A stretch of 64,000 bases of DNA from Nitzschia sp. pyKryTriq1. Lineage: Eukaryota > Bacillariophyta > Bacillariophyceae > Bacillariales > Bacillariaceae. Made by a program: the position numbers and the translations under genes. The number at the start of each line of letters is the position of its first letter. Positions within the stretch are counted from its first letter, which is position 1. The stretch is from positions 1,736,001 through 1,800,000 of the forward strand of contig OY101115.1 of NCBI GenBank assembly GCA_956465555.1, in the 5' to 3' direction. Shown one piece after another: positions 31,869 to 43,417 of the stretch. The notes beneath the pieces are model-generated. The model saw only the letters and a program-made list of their open reading frames with translations, did not search any database and was not told the origin of the DNA.

Positions 31869-32523
31869 GGTAGTTTGCTCGTATATGTACTGGTAAGACG
31901 ACGGCTCCGCCGAGAAATAATGGAAAGGACACTTTTGGCGGGTCAATGATGTGAGTGCTTTTGTTTTTTGTTCTTTTTAGACCGTGAATGTTGAATGATG
32001 TGTTGATGTTATTGTGTGTGTGCGTTGCGTTGGATGGTTCCAGCCGCGCGTTCACCCCCGGTCCGATATTCGATGTTCCTGTGGTGATGGCCAGACGGAA
32101 ATAAGCAACAATACAGATACATATATACACGTTCGAGGAGACTGGTTAAGTCGTCTACCTCCTTTTCCCTCTCTACTACAGACTACTAGCTAGTAGAGAG
32201 AGTACAAGTAGCCTCCGTCTTGATACCCGTGGCGAGATTGTAAAAAAAAGAAGAAAGTACGAAGTACTGTCTGTACGTCACGTACACATACATAGAGGTC
32301 CATTCTCTATCTCATTGCATTTTATTTTACGGTATCCATACAGAACTCTTCATCTTTTCTCTCTTTTTATCGACACATCACACATACCGGTACCGGAAGT
32401 ACAAGCCATCATCTAAAATCTAAAAACATCACACACATCACGCAATTCATCATAAATACCAATACAGTCAGTATCATTGCTTCCTCGAGGTCCAAGTGAC
32501 AAGTGATATCATCCCTAGAAACC
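31869..32523. other. Divergent promoter region (YqgF/chymotrypsin-fold gene)
   Basis: No gene is seen in this 655-bp gap. A CTCTACTAGTAGAG-type cluster lies at 32170-32206 and ACCGGTACCGG at about 32385-32396. The C/A-rich stretch 32370-32460 probably belongs to the 5' UTR of the plus-strand gene. Confidence 0.5.
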
Positions 32524-34032
32524 ATGAGATTGACAGCAGTACTGTACAAAGCCGCCCGAACGCCAAAACGGAATGTTAAATCGCTCGCTTTGAGTGTCTA
32601 CTTCAAGCAGCCTGACTTTGGGATGAAAGACTACGAAATCTTGAGCCGAGCGTCCGCCTTTCTCTTGGCGGTGGATCCTCCCGAGCCAAAGGTGGAAGAG
32701 GGGCCGTATGGGCATTTGGAAAAAAATGAGCGAGAACGGAAAATGAAAATGTATCGTCAAGAACACAAGTATACTCCTGCCGGCGGACCGGAACGCGAAT
32801 TGAAAGACCTGGGGTGGTTGGAGTTTGCGCCTCGAGAAGTCCGCCCCACTGTGCATTGTGTATGCTCAAGCCACGTGCTGGCGCCATTTCTTTGGAAAGA
32901 TTACTATCCACAAGACTGGCTTGGGAAAGTCAAGCAAGAACACTGGTAAGTTCCATTTCGATTGCGAAGCCGGGTAGTATTCTAGACTGCCACTGGTCCA
33001 TCTCATGATAGTGCTCACATGCGACGAAATGAATCGTTGGTTAGTAAATACTCTCTTGAAATTTTGGATCCTGACAATCCGGAAGAGTCGCTTGGGAAAT
33101 TCGCATTGAACCCTTATCCTATCCACCATCCTGAAGGGAGAGACGTGGCATTCATTCATTTAAATCGAGAAGACGCAGCTTTGAAGCTTATGCAGGAGCT
33201 AGGTGTAGAGGTGTTATACCTTAAAGATCTGGAGGAGATTTATGAAAAAGGAGACGAAGTTACCTTTGATGGTTATGTGGTGGCCGAATCCAATACTGCA
33301 GATCGGGAGAAATTCGCAGACAACAACGAAAGCAAAAAAGCAGATGATGAGAAAGATAGTCGGGTTTTTTACCCTTACCAGGAGACCGGAAGTCTAGCCT
33401 TCCACACCCGCGACCGATTCTTTGCCACGACACCCGAACCATTACCAGAAGGATTGTGTGGAGGACCAGTTCTCGATAAGAATGGAAGAGTATGCGGGAT
33501 TGTGGAGGGTATCGTACCAAAGAATCATTCGAACCCTGAGATTGCTGGTAGCGCTGCCTTCATGCCCAATTACATCATGGCGCCGTTTATCGATTTTGCG
33601 GAACGGTTTATGCTGCAAAGAATACTTCCTAAAGGGCTTTTTCAGAAGGCTGTAACGGCCAAGACCACAAATACTCTTGGGGGTGGTATCTTTCAGAAAG
33701 ATAAACAAGGGCGATATCAACCTGGGAGCCATGCAGCATGGGAAGAAGCCTTTGACCGCGCCGTAGACCAGCTCAAGCAAAATCACAGTCCCGAAGAAGT
33801 TGAAGCTATTTTGAACACTATTCAACGTGAGCGCCGGGAAGTTCTTGAAATCATGGATAAAGAAGGCGGGGATCTCGACGAAGTAGCCGAACGAGTGAGA
33901 AGTAGAACTATCCAGATCCGGGAAATGATACACGAGGAATACCGTCTCGGTCAAGCTAAAGAGGATGGAAAGGATTCTATTGTCGAAGCTGAGGTCATTG
34001 ACGAGAGAGAGAGTGACAATGTCATGAAATAG
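32524..34032 (+). CDS. Chymotrypsin-fold protein with Cys at the nucleophile position, 2 exons
   Basis: Exons 32524-32945 and 33012-34032 (66-bp intron) join in phase to 480 aa. The order and spacing of a trypsin-like domain are visible. His117 lies in CVCSSHVLAPF (the catalytic His region) and Asp185 in GRDVAFIHL (the D-x-A-x-x-x-L strand). Cys290 lies in EGLCGGPVLDKNGRVCGIVEG, where ordinary S1 and Deg proteases read G-x-S-G-G-P. The site is thus H-D-C rather than H-D-S. A C-terminal helical region (about 355-465) is charged and may be a coiled coil. The first 30 residues are basic without acidic residues, hinting at mitochondrial import. Either a cysteine endopeptidase of chymotrypsin fold or an inactive relative is possible. 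The gene is convergent with the ABCC gene. Confidence 0.72.
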
Positions 34033-34247
34033 AAAATTCGCTAATCTTTGCCTTCGTGATAGAGAGGAGAGGTCTTTTGCTAAGGCCCGGCGTCTCCTAC
34101 TCGCATCTGTATGAGTAATAGATTCCCCTCTTGTCGATGCAGCTTATTTCTACCCAGAGAGTTCTATAGAGCCTACTTCGTACATAGTTATGTAGTACTT
34201 TCTGATCTCTACTATGAAGCTCAAAGCAATACCGGTAGGTATTCTTA

Positions 34248-37200
34248 CTAGTAAAAGTCCTGGGATGATGCGGCGCGTACGAGATCGCGGAACATACCAC
34301 CCTTTGACAACAATGCCTTCGGGGTATCAAACTCCTCCGCCCGCCCGTCGCCCATGACCAGGACTAAATCGCAGTCCATGATTGTGTTGAGCCGGTGCGC
34401 GACCGTGATGCAAGTAGCACCTGCAAATTCGGAACGCATCACTTTCTGGATTCGAGCATCTGTGTCTGCATCCACGGCAGCAGTCGCTTCGTCCATGATC
34501 ACAATCGCAGCCCCACAAAGCAAAGCACGAGCAATCACCAATAGCTGTCGCTCCCCTACACTAAAGTTGCCTCCCCCCTCCTTGACAGAGTCGTTCAGAG
34601 ACTGAACACCACCACTCAGCGACAGGGAAGACAGACTCGAGGAGGATGCAGATGTGCTAGCAAGAAGACCCACTCTGGTTAGGCAGTCCACGAGGGTTTC
34701 ATCTGAATATTCGTTGAATGGGTCCAGATTGTTTCGAATTGTACCCGAAAAAAGTACAGGGTCTTGTGGAATGACGGCGATCTTACTTCTCACTTTGGTA
34801 AGCCCAAGAGTCCGGATGTCGACACCATCGATCAGAATCTTACCAGAGTCAAGCTCAACCACTCTCATGAGGGCAAGCATAAGAGTTGACTTTCCTGTGG
34901 TTGCAGACATTGAACAAAAACAAGATTTGTGAGTCAGATAATAACACCAACGAAATATGATGCATACAGATCGGCCACTTGCCTGCACCAGTTCGACCAA
35001 CGACTCCAACTTTTGCTCTCTCTGGTATTTCGATGTCAAGTCCTTTGAGTACCAAAGGAAGCCCTGGACGATATCGCAACTTGGTCCCCTGAAATGAAAT
35101 TCGTCCCCCTGATGGCCATGATGGCGATAACTTGGCATCCTCGGGGGTCCAATGTGCTGCCTCGGTCTCGACTTTGCAATATTCTCTAACACGCTCCACT
35201 GCAACCATTCCGGCCTCGAGGTCAGACGCCATTCGTACACTCCAATTCAGAGACTGTGTGACTGACAAAGCAAAAGAGATTGACAACCCAGCTAAACCAG
35301 CAAATGTAGCGTCTCCTCCACGGAACGGATGCTGGACGACGCAGCATATACAGGCCAGACTGATGATAACGGTACCAACAAGCTCAAGTCTGACTGCCAG
35401 CCAGCACTGAGCAACGCACAAGAGATAGTACGCATTCTGAAAAAGGAACATGAGCACCTTTCATTTCACAAGTTGGAGGTTGTCAATTTCAAGTCCAATT
35501 GGCTTACCTGTTGTAAATCGACCATGGCTGTGAGTCGGCGGATCAAAGACTTCTCAGCTGAATAAGCTCTGATGGTGGCCACACCGTCGATAGTCTCGCC
35601 AAGCAGCGCATAGATTGGGCTTCTGTTGACCGAATCCAGCCGCTTTAGTTCTCTATACGTCATCTGTTTCGAATCGACAAAATCAAGTGAGCAACAGTAA
35701 TAAAATGCGTAGGTAGAAACTGCCAGACACTTACTGTAAAAAAGCTTTGTTGATAGCCGTAATAGATGATAATTGGAATGAGGCAGAGAGTGAAAACCGG
35801 AGTTACCACAGAAACTACAACTATCGTCGAGAATACAGCCATGACAGTAGAAAGATAACTTCGAAGGGCCATCATCAGTTGCTCATCAACAGTGTAAATA
35901 TCTGGACACAAACGGATGAGAGCAGACATGAATGAAAGAATCGCACCATCCTAGTGCAGGCTTACCTTTGCTGAAGCGATTGACAATACGGCCTATTGGG
36001 GTTGTGTCAAAGAAAGACATGGGCGCGTGTAGTATGACCTGAAGAAGCTCGTTGAAAAGCTAAAAGAAAACGTGAGAGAACCAAACAGGCTCAAGATTGT
36101 ACGGCTATTCTCTCAATTACCTGGCGTGAAGCACGAAGGCCACAGAGCATCAAGAAGAGAAGCCTCAGAAATATGGCGACAATGGATACAAGATTGATGG
36201 CCTGTTCGGGGTTGGATGGTGTGTGAGCATCAGAAGGAAAAGTGGCACCACAAATCAACTTATTTCATACTCACTGCATATATCGAAAGGAAAAAGATTT
36301 GAGTATCAACAGTCGCATGCTCTGACCAGTATGTAAGCCACCATTTGCTGGCTACTTGAATACATTCAACCGCCCCGTAAAGCACAACAAGTGCAGCGGG
36401 TAGCCATGCCCCACCCGCAGCAGTAGCCCATGAAAGGTAAACCGAAAAGCTGACGTGACCTTGAGATCGCTCTTCCACTGTCATCAGTCGAGACCCTTGG
36501 GACTCGCCTTTTGGTTTGAAACTTTCCTTATCTTCTGGTGACTCTTTGTCCAATGCTTTTCTCTGCTCTTCTTCGGGCCCCTTGCCCTCGTGTTCATCCA
36601 TGTCTGGGATATCATGACTTGACACTCCTGTTTTGTCTAAGACAGCCAAAAATCTTGAAAACATCGAAGTCTTGTCCTTGGAAAGCTCCGAGTACGTACC
36701 CAGCTCCACAATTCGTCCATCATGCACCACAACGATTCTGGATACTCCAGGATGGCTCAGGTGTTGTAGAGCATTGGTGGCGAGGAGCACGGCTTGTTTT
36801 CCATTAGCGCCCCCCATTAGTTCTTTGACAATACATTCTTCGAAAAGATGCTTGGCCACATGGGCATCTACCGCAGAGAGAGCGTCGTCGATTAGAGAGA
36901 TATCAGGGCTGTGATAGACTGCTCTAGCTAAAGCAAGACGTGCCTTTTGTCCTCCGCTCAAAGTAATTCCCTTTTCGCCTATTTCAGTTTGATCGCCTGC
37001 GGGTAGAGCAGCTGTTGGGGAGAACAACTGTGAGTTCGTACTGTCCTACAACAAATCACAGGATGTGCAAAACAACCGAAGGAGATAGACTGCGTACCAA
37101 TATCTGGGTTGAGAGCGCAGCACTCCAGCGCCCTTTGGTACTTCTTCTCGTCCACATGTTCGTCGACGTGACTGAACAGAATGTTTGCCTTCAAAGTTGC

Positions 37201-39070
37201 ATTGAGCACAAAGGGTGTCTGAGAGAAAAAGGCAAGCTTTCCCTGAACTTCGGTTCTCCCTGAAAGTTCCTTCACTTCTCCGAGTATTGCGTTCAGAAGT
37301 GAACTTTTCCCGCAACCCACACTTCCAACAACAGCAATCAATTCTCCTGGCTTGACTTCCAAATTGATTCGTTTCAGACAAAGTAGACTCCCAGTAACAT
37401 TCACTTGGGACTCCGTTCCTTCTCCTTCGCTGTTGCGCTCGGAGGTTTCCAGCTCATGAATTTTCACAGTTGCCTCCTCGAGCTGCGATTTCAGCAAGGA
37501 CAACTCCCAGTTCTTTTCGAGTAGTTCCTTGGCTAACGGATTGGGATTTCGTTCCTCGAGGTGGGGCTTTTTACTTTCGTACGCACTGGACATGTTTGTC
37601 ATTTTGATCCCAATTCCGGCAAGTTCCCCTCTCTCGATGCTTTTGTGGTCCTCACAAAGCAAGAACGATCTGACGCGCGCGAGGGAAATGCCGGCTTCGA
37701 CCATGCGATTGATGATGCCCGGTAACATGTTCAGTGGAAATCGTAGCAAGTCGAAAAGAGCTAGAGCTGTCAAGGCTCTGGATACTTCCAAATCGTGCCC
37801 TGCAAGAACATATGTGGCAAAGACGGCGAGAGCGACTGACCAGCGAGAAGAGGGTACGAGTGAGTATTTGTACCTGGGCATTGTACGATCAGACGAGCAC
37901 CTTCCAAATATGTATAGACCTAGTCCCTCTGCAACGCTAAACACGCCTGAGGACGACCGCACGAGGATTAGACTTACCAGACAAAGGCACCGCACTCCAA
38001 AGCATGATCGACAAGCAGTTGGCAATAATATAGTCTCGCAAACGAAGGAGCTCCTCTTCACGCAGCTTAGTGATCCGTTCTAAAAAGGGTCCCTCCCATG
38101 CTTGCAATTTGATGATTTTCATTGCACCAAGTACTTCACTGTTCAATTCTACGCGCTGATCTTTGGCAGTCATCAAGCGCTTTTGTAGAGATCCCATCCA
38201 TCTTGCAACCCTTTTGGTCACCGGCATCATGACAAAAATTACAAGAACACCACCAAGACAGCTCGGACCCAACTGTTGCCACAAGAAGTAGAGAGCGAGT
38301 GCAATTTGATAGAAACTATACCACACTGCGTGCAGATAGGTTGTCAGTTCCTGAAGGCGTTCGGCATCAATGCTCATAAGATTTGTGATCTCTCCCAAGC
38401 TTCTTGTGTATCGCTCTCCTGCACTGAGGACCAAGGCTTTTTTGTAGACTGCCACCACCACGGCCGTACGAATTCGCAGTCCAAACTTGTAGCATTTAAA
38501 AAAATAATGCCTCAAACACAGGGACATTACCACTTGTGAAATAGTCACTGCGAAGGTCAACCACAATCCCCGGGAGAGAGGCGCATTCTCGTCTTGGAGG
38601 AAGTGCATGATCCCGTTGAGGACTTGTGGCCCAACGAAAAGTGCCGAGTCGTGGATTAATTTGAGACAGAATCCGCCCACTACAAAATCGAAGCCAAAGG
38701 CTTGAAAGAGTGCCCTCGCCAAAGAGGGACTGGACTTCTTAAGCTCCTCTTCCCAGGCCTTTTCGAAGCCTTGCGAAAGTACGTCTGTGGTACACGATTC
38801 GGGCAACGGAAATTCCTTCAAGTCGTCGTCGTCCAACCTTTTTTTGCCGTTTCCTCGGTGCAAGAGAACAGAAATCCAGCCAAAGAAAAGCTTCGACCAA
38901 AACCCGGACGTTTCTTGATTCAAAAGTGGAGTTGGCTCTTCTGGTGTCGATGCTTGTACGTCTTGTATCAGCCTAGTGCTCTCGTCTGTTGGCGCGGCCG
39001 ATGACGATGATGATTCTTCATTTCCAGGACCCTTTCGTGCATTGGCAACAGAGCCGTAATCGTAGGACAT
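34248..39070 (-). CDS. ABCC (MRP-type) ABC transporter, 9 exons
   Basis: Exons 39070-37978, 37835-37098, 37011-36275, 36201-36121, 36059-35966, 35901-35735, 35663-35508, 35436-34983 and 34894-34248 join in phase to 1388 aa. The product is a full TMD1-NBD1-TMD2-NBD2 exporter without the extra TMD0. ABCC proteins pump conjugates and organic anions across the vacuolar or plasma membrane. NBD1 has Walker [10 protein letters not shown] (about residue 535), signature LSGGQKA and [11 protein letters not shown], with Asp in place of the catalytic Glu as is usual in this class. NBD2 has Walker A GRTGAGKS (1169-1176), degenerate signature FSVGERQ and [14 protein letters not shown]2 should therefore carry the hydrolysis-competent site. 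The intron that splits NBD2 Walker A is GC-AG. A Glu-rich linker precedes NBD1. Confidence 0.92.
34895..34982 (-). other. GC-AG intron inside the NBD2 Walker A codon set
   Basis: The exon before ends GGT GCA G and is followed by GCAAGT, not GTAAGT; the next exon starts GA AAG TCA after CCACAG. Splicing at GC restores G-A-G-K-S-T in frame, and no nearby GT gives the motif. The other introns joined in this window are GT-AG. Confidence 0.8.
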
Positions 39071-40556
39071 ACTATAGTGATGATGGATCAGTGTACAAGT
39101 ACGAGTAGCATGATATGTTCTGTTCTTTTGTTGCCGAGATGAGAGATGTAGGAGGTAGGAGGAGGAGTCGCCCTCTCCGCCCTCGCGCTTCGTCTTTTGT
39201 TGGATGATGCTACAGTACTGCCTCCTGCATCGATGATGATAAGCGCCGCCTCTCATTTTTTCATTCCGCACCCGCGCCACCAAGCCACAAAGCCAAGATG
39301 GGATCGATCAAGTCAACTCACCAGTCAAGTCACGGATGCCTACGTTAACACGTTGCTGTAACCCTTGTGTACTGAAAAGAGAGTCTTCGGAATCAATTCC
39401 TCAAGAGGCTTTAGGCACAGCAAGACCTCGGTACTGCCAAGTTCTACTCGGACAACGAGAGCATCTCTCACAAGTCAACCTTTCGACTTTGATGCAAGAG
39501 GCTGGAAGCATTAATCCCCTTCCGGTCATTTTGCAACTCACACTATTGATTGTTGATTTTCTTCTTCCACTGTCACGCAATTGCATAATCTACTACTAGT
39601 AGTAGACATCATCGCACTCTTCTTGTAGTCTATTGTACATAATTGGGTCTGATAAACCGTTAAAGCATACAGGGAGTGGCCCTCAGAGGGCCACGGATAC
39701 AAAGAAAAAAAGGGATGTAGTAACAAACACATTATGATACAAGGAGCATTATGGGCGCACATGTGCGCACTACCGGATGGCGCACAGGCCTGGAATCATC
39801 CGGAATCACTACTTCACTAAACAAACGCCAGTACCAGGCCGTACACCAGAGGCTACAGTAGATACAGTACCAGGTACCAGCACTCCCCCAGTACAGTATG
39901 GATACCATGGAATTGGTACTGTACCTGTGGCGTGGGGAGTGGGGAGATCTTCACGCGCTCGACAGGCGGGCAGGCGGCGGCCTGGAGAGCTCGCTCGCGG
40001 GTCACAGATAGAGCAGAGGGAGACATCACAAATCACAACAAAAACCCCCTTCAATTTTTTCAATCGGTGGGTACAGTACATACAGTGTAGGTCTTCGTAC
40101 CGGTACGAACTGAGTAAATACGTGTACGAGTGCAGTGCAGTACACAGTGGGAGTATAGTGACACAGTTGAAGTGAGCAGTGAGGCAGTGAGGTTCAAAGT
40201 TGATCCGCTCATCGTTTCACATCAAAGATCAAAGGAGCAAAGGACTCTAGTATATTCTATCAAAGCTACAGTACTCTTGGGGTTCCCTAACTTCGCCGGG
40301 CCTCCTCCATAGTTGCCACAGTTAGATAAACATAGTGTCAAGTTTCTGGTTGTTCCCGAGCCGGAAAATCTTCACTTGAAGCTTGAAGGGCGTTGGAAGT
40401 GCAGTACTCTTGGCTGTAGGGCAGAGCGAGATATACTGTACGAGTACAGCATACGGGACGTTTGTTATCGGGGAAGATACAAGCGCTGCCATTCCTGTTG
40501 CTGTTTCAGGGTTTGCAGCTACACTATTGATATCGAGTTGAATTGATATATTTAAA
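39071..40556. other. Divergent promoter region (ABCC/unknown), palindromes, no gene
   Basis: This 1.5-kb gap has a perfect hairpin GTGGCCCTCAGAGGGCCAC at 39677-39695 and the palindrome GCGCACATGTGCGC at 39755-39768. GTAC/GGTACC words cluster at 39828-39925 and 40075-40145. No coding frame is convincing. Confidence 0.5.
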
Positions 40557-41549
40557 ATGGGAGACGACGGGGGTGCCCGCGAACGGAAAGTTCGTTTTCA
40601 TGGCCGCGTTCAATTCAAAACGATTCGACATGTATCCGATTTCTCGGACGAAGAAATTCAAGAGGGGTGGTACCGCAAAAAGGACTTTATGCGCATGTCC
40701 GAAGAGGTGAGCGAAATTGCGCAGCTAGTAGCACAGGGCAAAGAGTCCCACAACGGAGAAGAATTATCGATTCGCGGCCTGGAACATTTAGTGGAGGAAG
40801 ACGTAGCAGATTACCGTGCGGAGAAGATGATTGCTTCAATAGATGCTGTTTTGGATGAGCAAGATGAACAGCGGGATGAGGACATCAATGATCCAGAGAT
40901 TATCGCGAAATTATATACGGAGATCGCGACTCCGTTACTACGGGAGGCCTACTTAGTGGGATTGAGAGATGCCAAAGAGGCGATGGCAGCAGCAGAGCAA
41001 ATGCCTGATATTATACCAACGCCGCAGCCGAAGGCTGTGCTACCCAAGGAAGACATAGAAGAGGACACCTCTATGGAGGTTGATCCTCCTGCTAAGAGTG
41101 TGCCAAAGAAAAAGGCTCCAGCTCCAGCTCCAGCTCCGAAAAAGAAAGCTACCTCAAAGATCAAGAAACCCCCGAAGAAAGCCGCGAAACCAGCTGCACC
41201 AATATCGGTGCCTAGTGCCCCGTCGGCAGAAGAAGGAGAAGAAATGTTGAACATGGGAGATGAAAATGATGACAATGAATTGGAAAAGAAAGCAACAGTC
41301 AAAAAGCCACACCTTACCGCAGCAGAACGCAAGGCGGCCGCGGAAGAGAGAAGAAATAGAATTCGATCGGGGATTGGTTCGGAAATGTCACCGTTGATAC
41401 GGCGACGGGACGGATCATTTGCCTTTCGAAACAAGGAGTTGGATCATGCCCAGGCAGAACTGAAGAAAGAGCGTCAAAATGCCGTCCGCGATTCACTCTT
41501 CAAATTCCTTGATAACCCCGATCCTTCCTCTTCGTTTGGAATCAGATGA
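40557..41549 (+). CDS. Unknown protein: WY-type N-terminal domain plus histone H1-like Lys/Ala/Pro segment
   Basis: One exon encodes 330 aa. Residues about 10-150 look like a small domain that I recall as recurrent in diatom proteins but cannot name. It has KVRFHGRVQFKTIRHVSDFS, then EIQEGWYRKKDF, then the SIRGLEHLVEED segment and a helical end. Residues about 180-215 are a Lys/Ala/Pro run (PKKKAPAPAPAPKKK and similar) like a histone H1 tail. An acidic stretch and a basic helix follow, and the chain ends SSFGIR. The basic Pro/Ala segment suggests chromatin or nucleic-acid contact, which is an inference. It is divergent from the ABCC gene and convergent with the rhomboid-like gene. Confidence 0.72.
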   Translation: MGDDGGARERKVRFHGRVQFKTIRHVSDFSDEEIQEGWYRKKDFMRMSEEVSEIAQLVAQGKESHNGEELSIRGLEHLVEEDVADYRAEKMIASIDAVLDEQDEQRDEDINDPEIIAKLYTEIATPLLREAYLVGLRDAKEAMAAAEQMPDIIPTPQPKAVLPKEDIEEDTSMEVDPPAKSVPKKKAPAPAPAPKKKATSKIKKPPKKAAKPAAPISVPSAPSAEEGEEMLNMGDENDDNELEKKATVKKPHLTAAERKAAAEERRNRIRSGIGSEMSPLIRRRDGSFAFRNKELDHAQAELKKERQNAVRDSLFKFLDNPDPSSSFGIR

Positions 41550-41772
41550 AATCAGTTTTGTTTGTTCACGGCCGTATTATGCTATCATTGACAAACGTGA
41601 TGCCGCGGTGAGAGAGAGAGAGAGTCGCAGACTTATGGCTAATTTTCTGCTTTTAATGTTGTGAAGTAAAAAAGCTGAATTGAGTTCAAAAGTAATCTGG
41701 TGACTAGAGGTGGCAGTACAAATTACTACCTCTAGAGGTGTATATGCGATTTTCGCCATTGAAGTATTCAGC

Positions 41773-42843
41773 TCAGACCCTATCCTCGTTGTTATTGTTG
41801 TTGCTCTGTGAAGCTCCTAATCGTCGTTCGAGTGCCTCTAGTCGTGCCTGCCGTGGGTCAGAGGGTGGGGCCCGCCTTGATGCGGTTCCCAGCTGACGAC
41901 CCCCGCCCTCCGGAAAGGCTGCTTTGGTCGGAGAAGTAGACGTTGAATTGGCACCGGTGTGGATTGCACGCCCTGGCCGTGGGTCTCCCAGTGGATTCCC
42001 CCCAGCATCACTTGTTGTACTTGACCGCCCCTGTGCTTGGTGGGGCTGCAAAAGCCTTGAAAAAAGCCCTAGACCCCCAGCTGATGAAGATGATTCATCT
42101 TGGCTCCAGTCCCCCAACCCGGAAGCGTCGTTAGAGACCCAACCCTCTCGATTTACGCAGCTTTCTAGTATCGTTTGTTCCCATCTCTGAATTCGGATAT
42201 TGTCTACTTTCAAGGCATCCAAGTAGCCTTGTTGATACAAGACTCCCAATCCAATTGATAATAAAAAAGCAAGTTGGAATCCACCCAAGAAAGAGAAGAG
42301 TACCAGCAATGCAAGAGGATAGTACCTGGTCGGGACGGTGACCAAGAAAAGTCGCCTCATGGAAGTCGCTGGCGCTTGCGAGCATTCAATGCTCAAGAGT
42401 CCAAATATTATAATCCAGAGCCCGGCACAATGTAGAAAAAGCCACGACGGACTTCCTGTGATGGCGTTAAGAAGGAAGCATAGCAAAATGTGGAGTACGT
42501 TGACCAAGATTCCCAGCGTCAGTATCAGCGACCCAAAGGCAGTCGAGCCCATTGTGTGTTCCATCCGGCGCCCATTGTCTGCGAAACTGATGTACGCAAA
42601 AACTAGAGACATTAGATTTTGGCAAATGAAAGGGCTGAGGACAATTCGATAGATTTCGAATTTGAAAATGGTGAAGTGAGGAACATTGCCCACCGCCAAG
42701 GAGAGATCTATGAAGAAGGAAAGAACCCAGGTGATTGCCTGAGACTGCAATAGGAATCTTGTTACCAATGGAGTCTGACGGACAAAGGACTCGTAAGCCT
42801 TTAAAATGGGGTTGTCGTCGGGAGGCGGTGGGGCGTCTGCCAT
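41773..42843 (-). CDS. Rhomboid-like membrane protein lacking catalytic serine motif
   Basis: The gene encodes 356 aa from ATG 42843 (the upstream extension starts at TTG). Residues about 25-220 contain five or six hydrophobic segments arranged as in rhomboid/derlin-like proteins. FEIYRIVLSPFICQNLMSL resembles the 'W/YR..T.F' first-loop region and FADNGRRMEHTMGS resembles the E-x-x-x-G-S region. Where active rhomboids have G-x-S-G, this protein has HCAGLW, so it is probably a pseudoprotease. UBAC2-type rhomboid pseudoproteases and TMEM115 are the nearest ideas; both act in ER/Golgi quality control. The C-terminal 140 residues are Ser/Gly/Pro-rich, ending in RQARLEALERRLG, a short helix. A TGATAC microsatellite lies in its 5' UTR. 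Confidence 0.72.
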   Translation of the reverse strand: MADAPPPPDDNPILKAYESFVRQTPLVTRFLLQSQAITWVLSFFIDLSLAVGNVPHFTIFKFEIYRIVLSPFICQNLMSLVFAYISFADNGRRMEHTMGSTAFGSLILTLGILVNVLHILLCFLLNAITGSPSWLFLHCAGLWIIIFGLLSIECSQAPATSMRRLFLVTVPTRYYPLALLVLFSFLGGFQLAFLLSIGLGVLYQQGYLDALKVDNIRIQRWEQTILESCVNREGWVSNDASGLGDWSQDESSSSAGGLGLFSRLLQPHQAQGRSSTTSDAGGNPLGDPRPGRAIHTGANSTSTSPTKAAFPEGGGRQLGTASRRAPPSDPRQARLEALERRLGASQSNNNNNEDRV

Positions 42844-43417
42844 TTTGTTCTTTGTTTCTTGCGTCAATCGTCAATCCTGATACTGATACTGATACTGATA
42901 CTGATACTGATACAGTACCAGTAGACTAGCGACTAGAGAGGTTGCTCTCTTCGTACGTGTACAGTACTCTCTCTAATGGTGCGAATAGAGAGAACGGACC
43001 GTGTGCAACTAGTACTTGGACGAGTTCTACGAAAGCCGGCGAAAAGTGGTACTGTACCGGTACTTGTAGTGGGATGATAGCCATCATCGAATCATCATCA
43101 TCATCATCAAGTGACGAGAGGCTGCTATCTTTGCTTTTCCTGGATGAAAATAAAAAGGCAATATTTGATCAGTTCGACCAAAAAATCGGGGTCGCTGGCA
43201 CAGTAATAGTGCCCCCCCCCCCCCCCCTCTTTTCATTTTTTTGCTTTCCTCGCATCCTCATCGTATTTACATGTAGAAGTGCCCAAATCCGATTTGAGAT
43301 TTTCGGTCCATTCTCCCATTGAGAGGTGTACTTGTACAGTACCGGTATGCATGTATAAGTATCTAAAGTCTAAAGGCAGGCCAAAGCTCGACATCTTGTT
43401 GTGACTTGAGATCAAAC
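42844..43417. other. Divergent promoter region with simple repeats
   Basis: This gap between the rhomboid-like and NELF-C/D genes holds six TGATAC units (about 42878-42913), GTAC words at 42915-42965 and 43045-43065, a CAT run (about 43083-43110) and 16 consecutive C at 43212-43227. No gene is seen. Confidence 0.65.
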
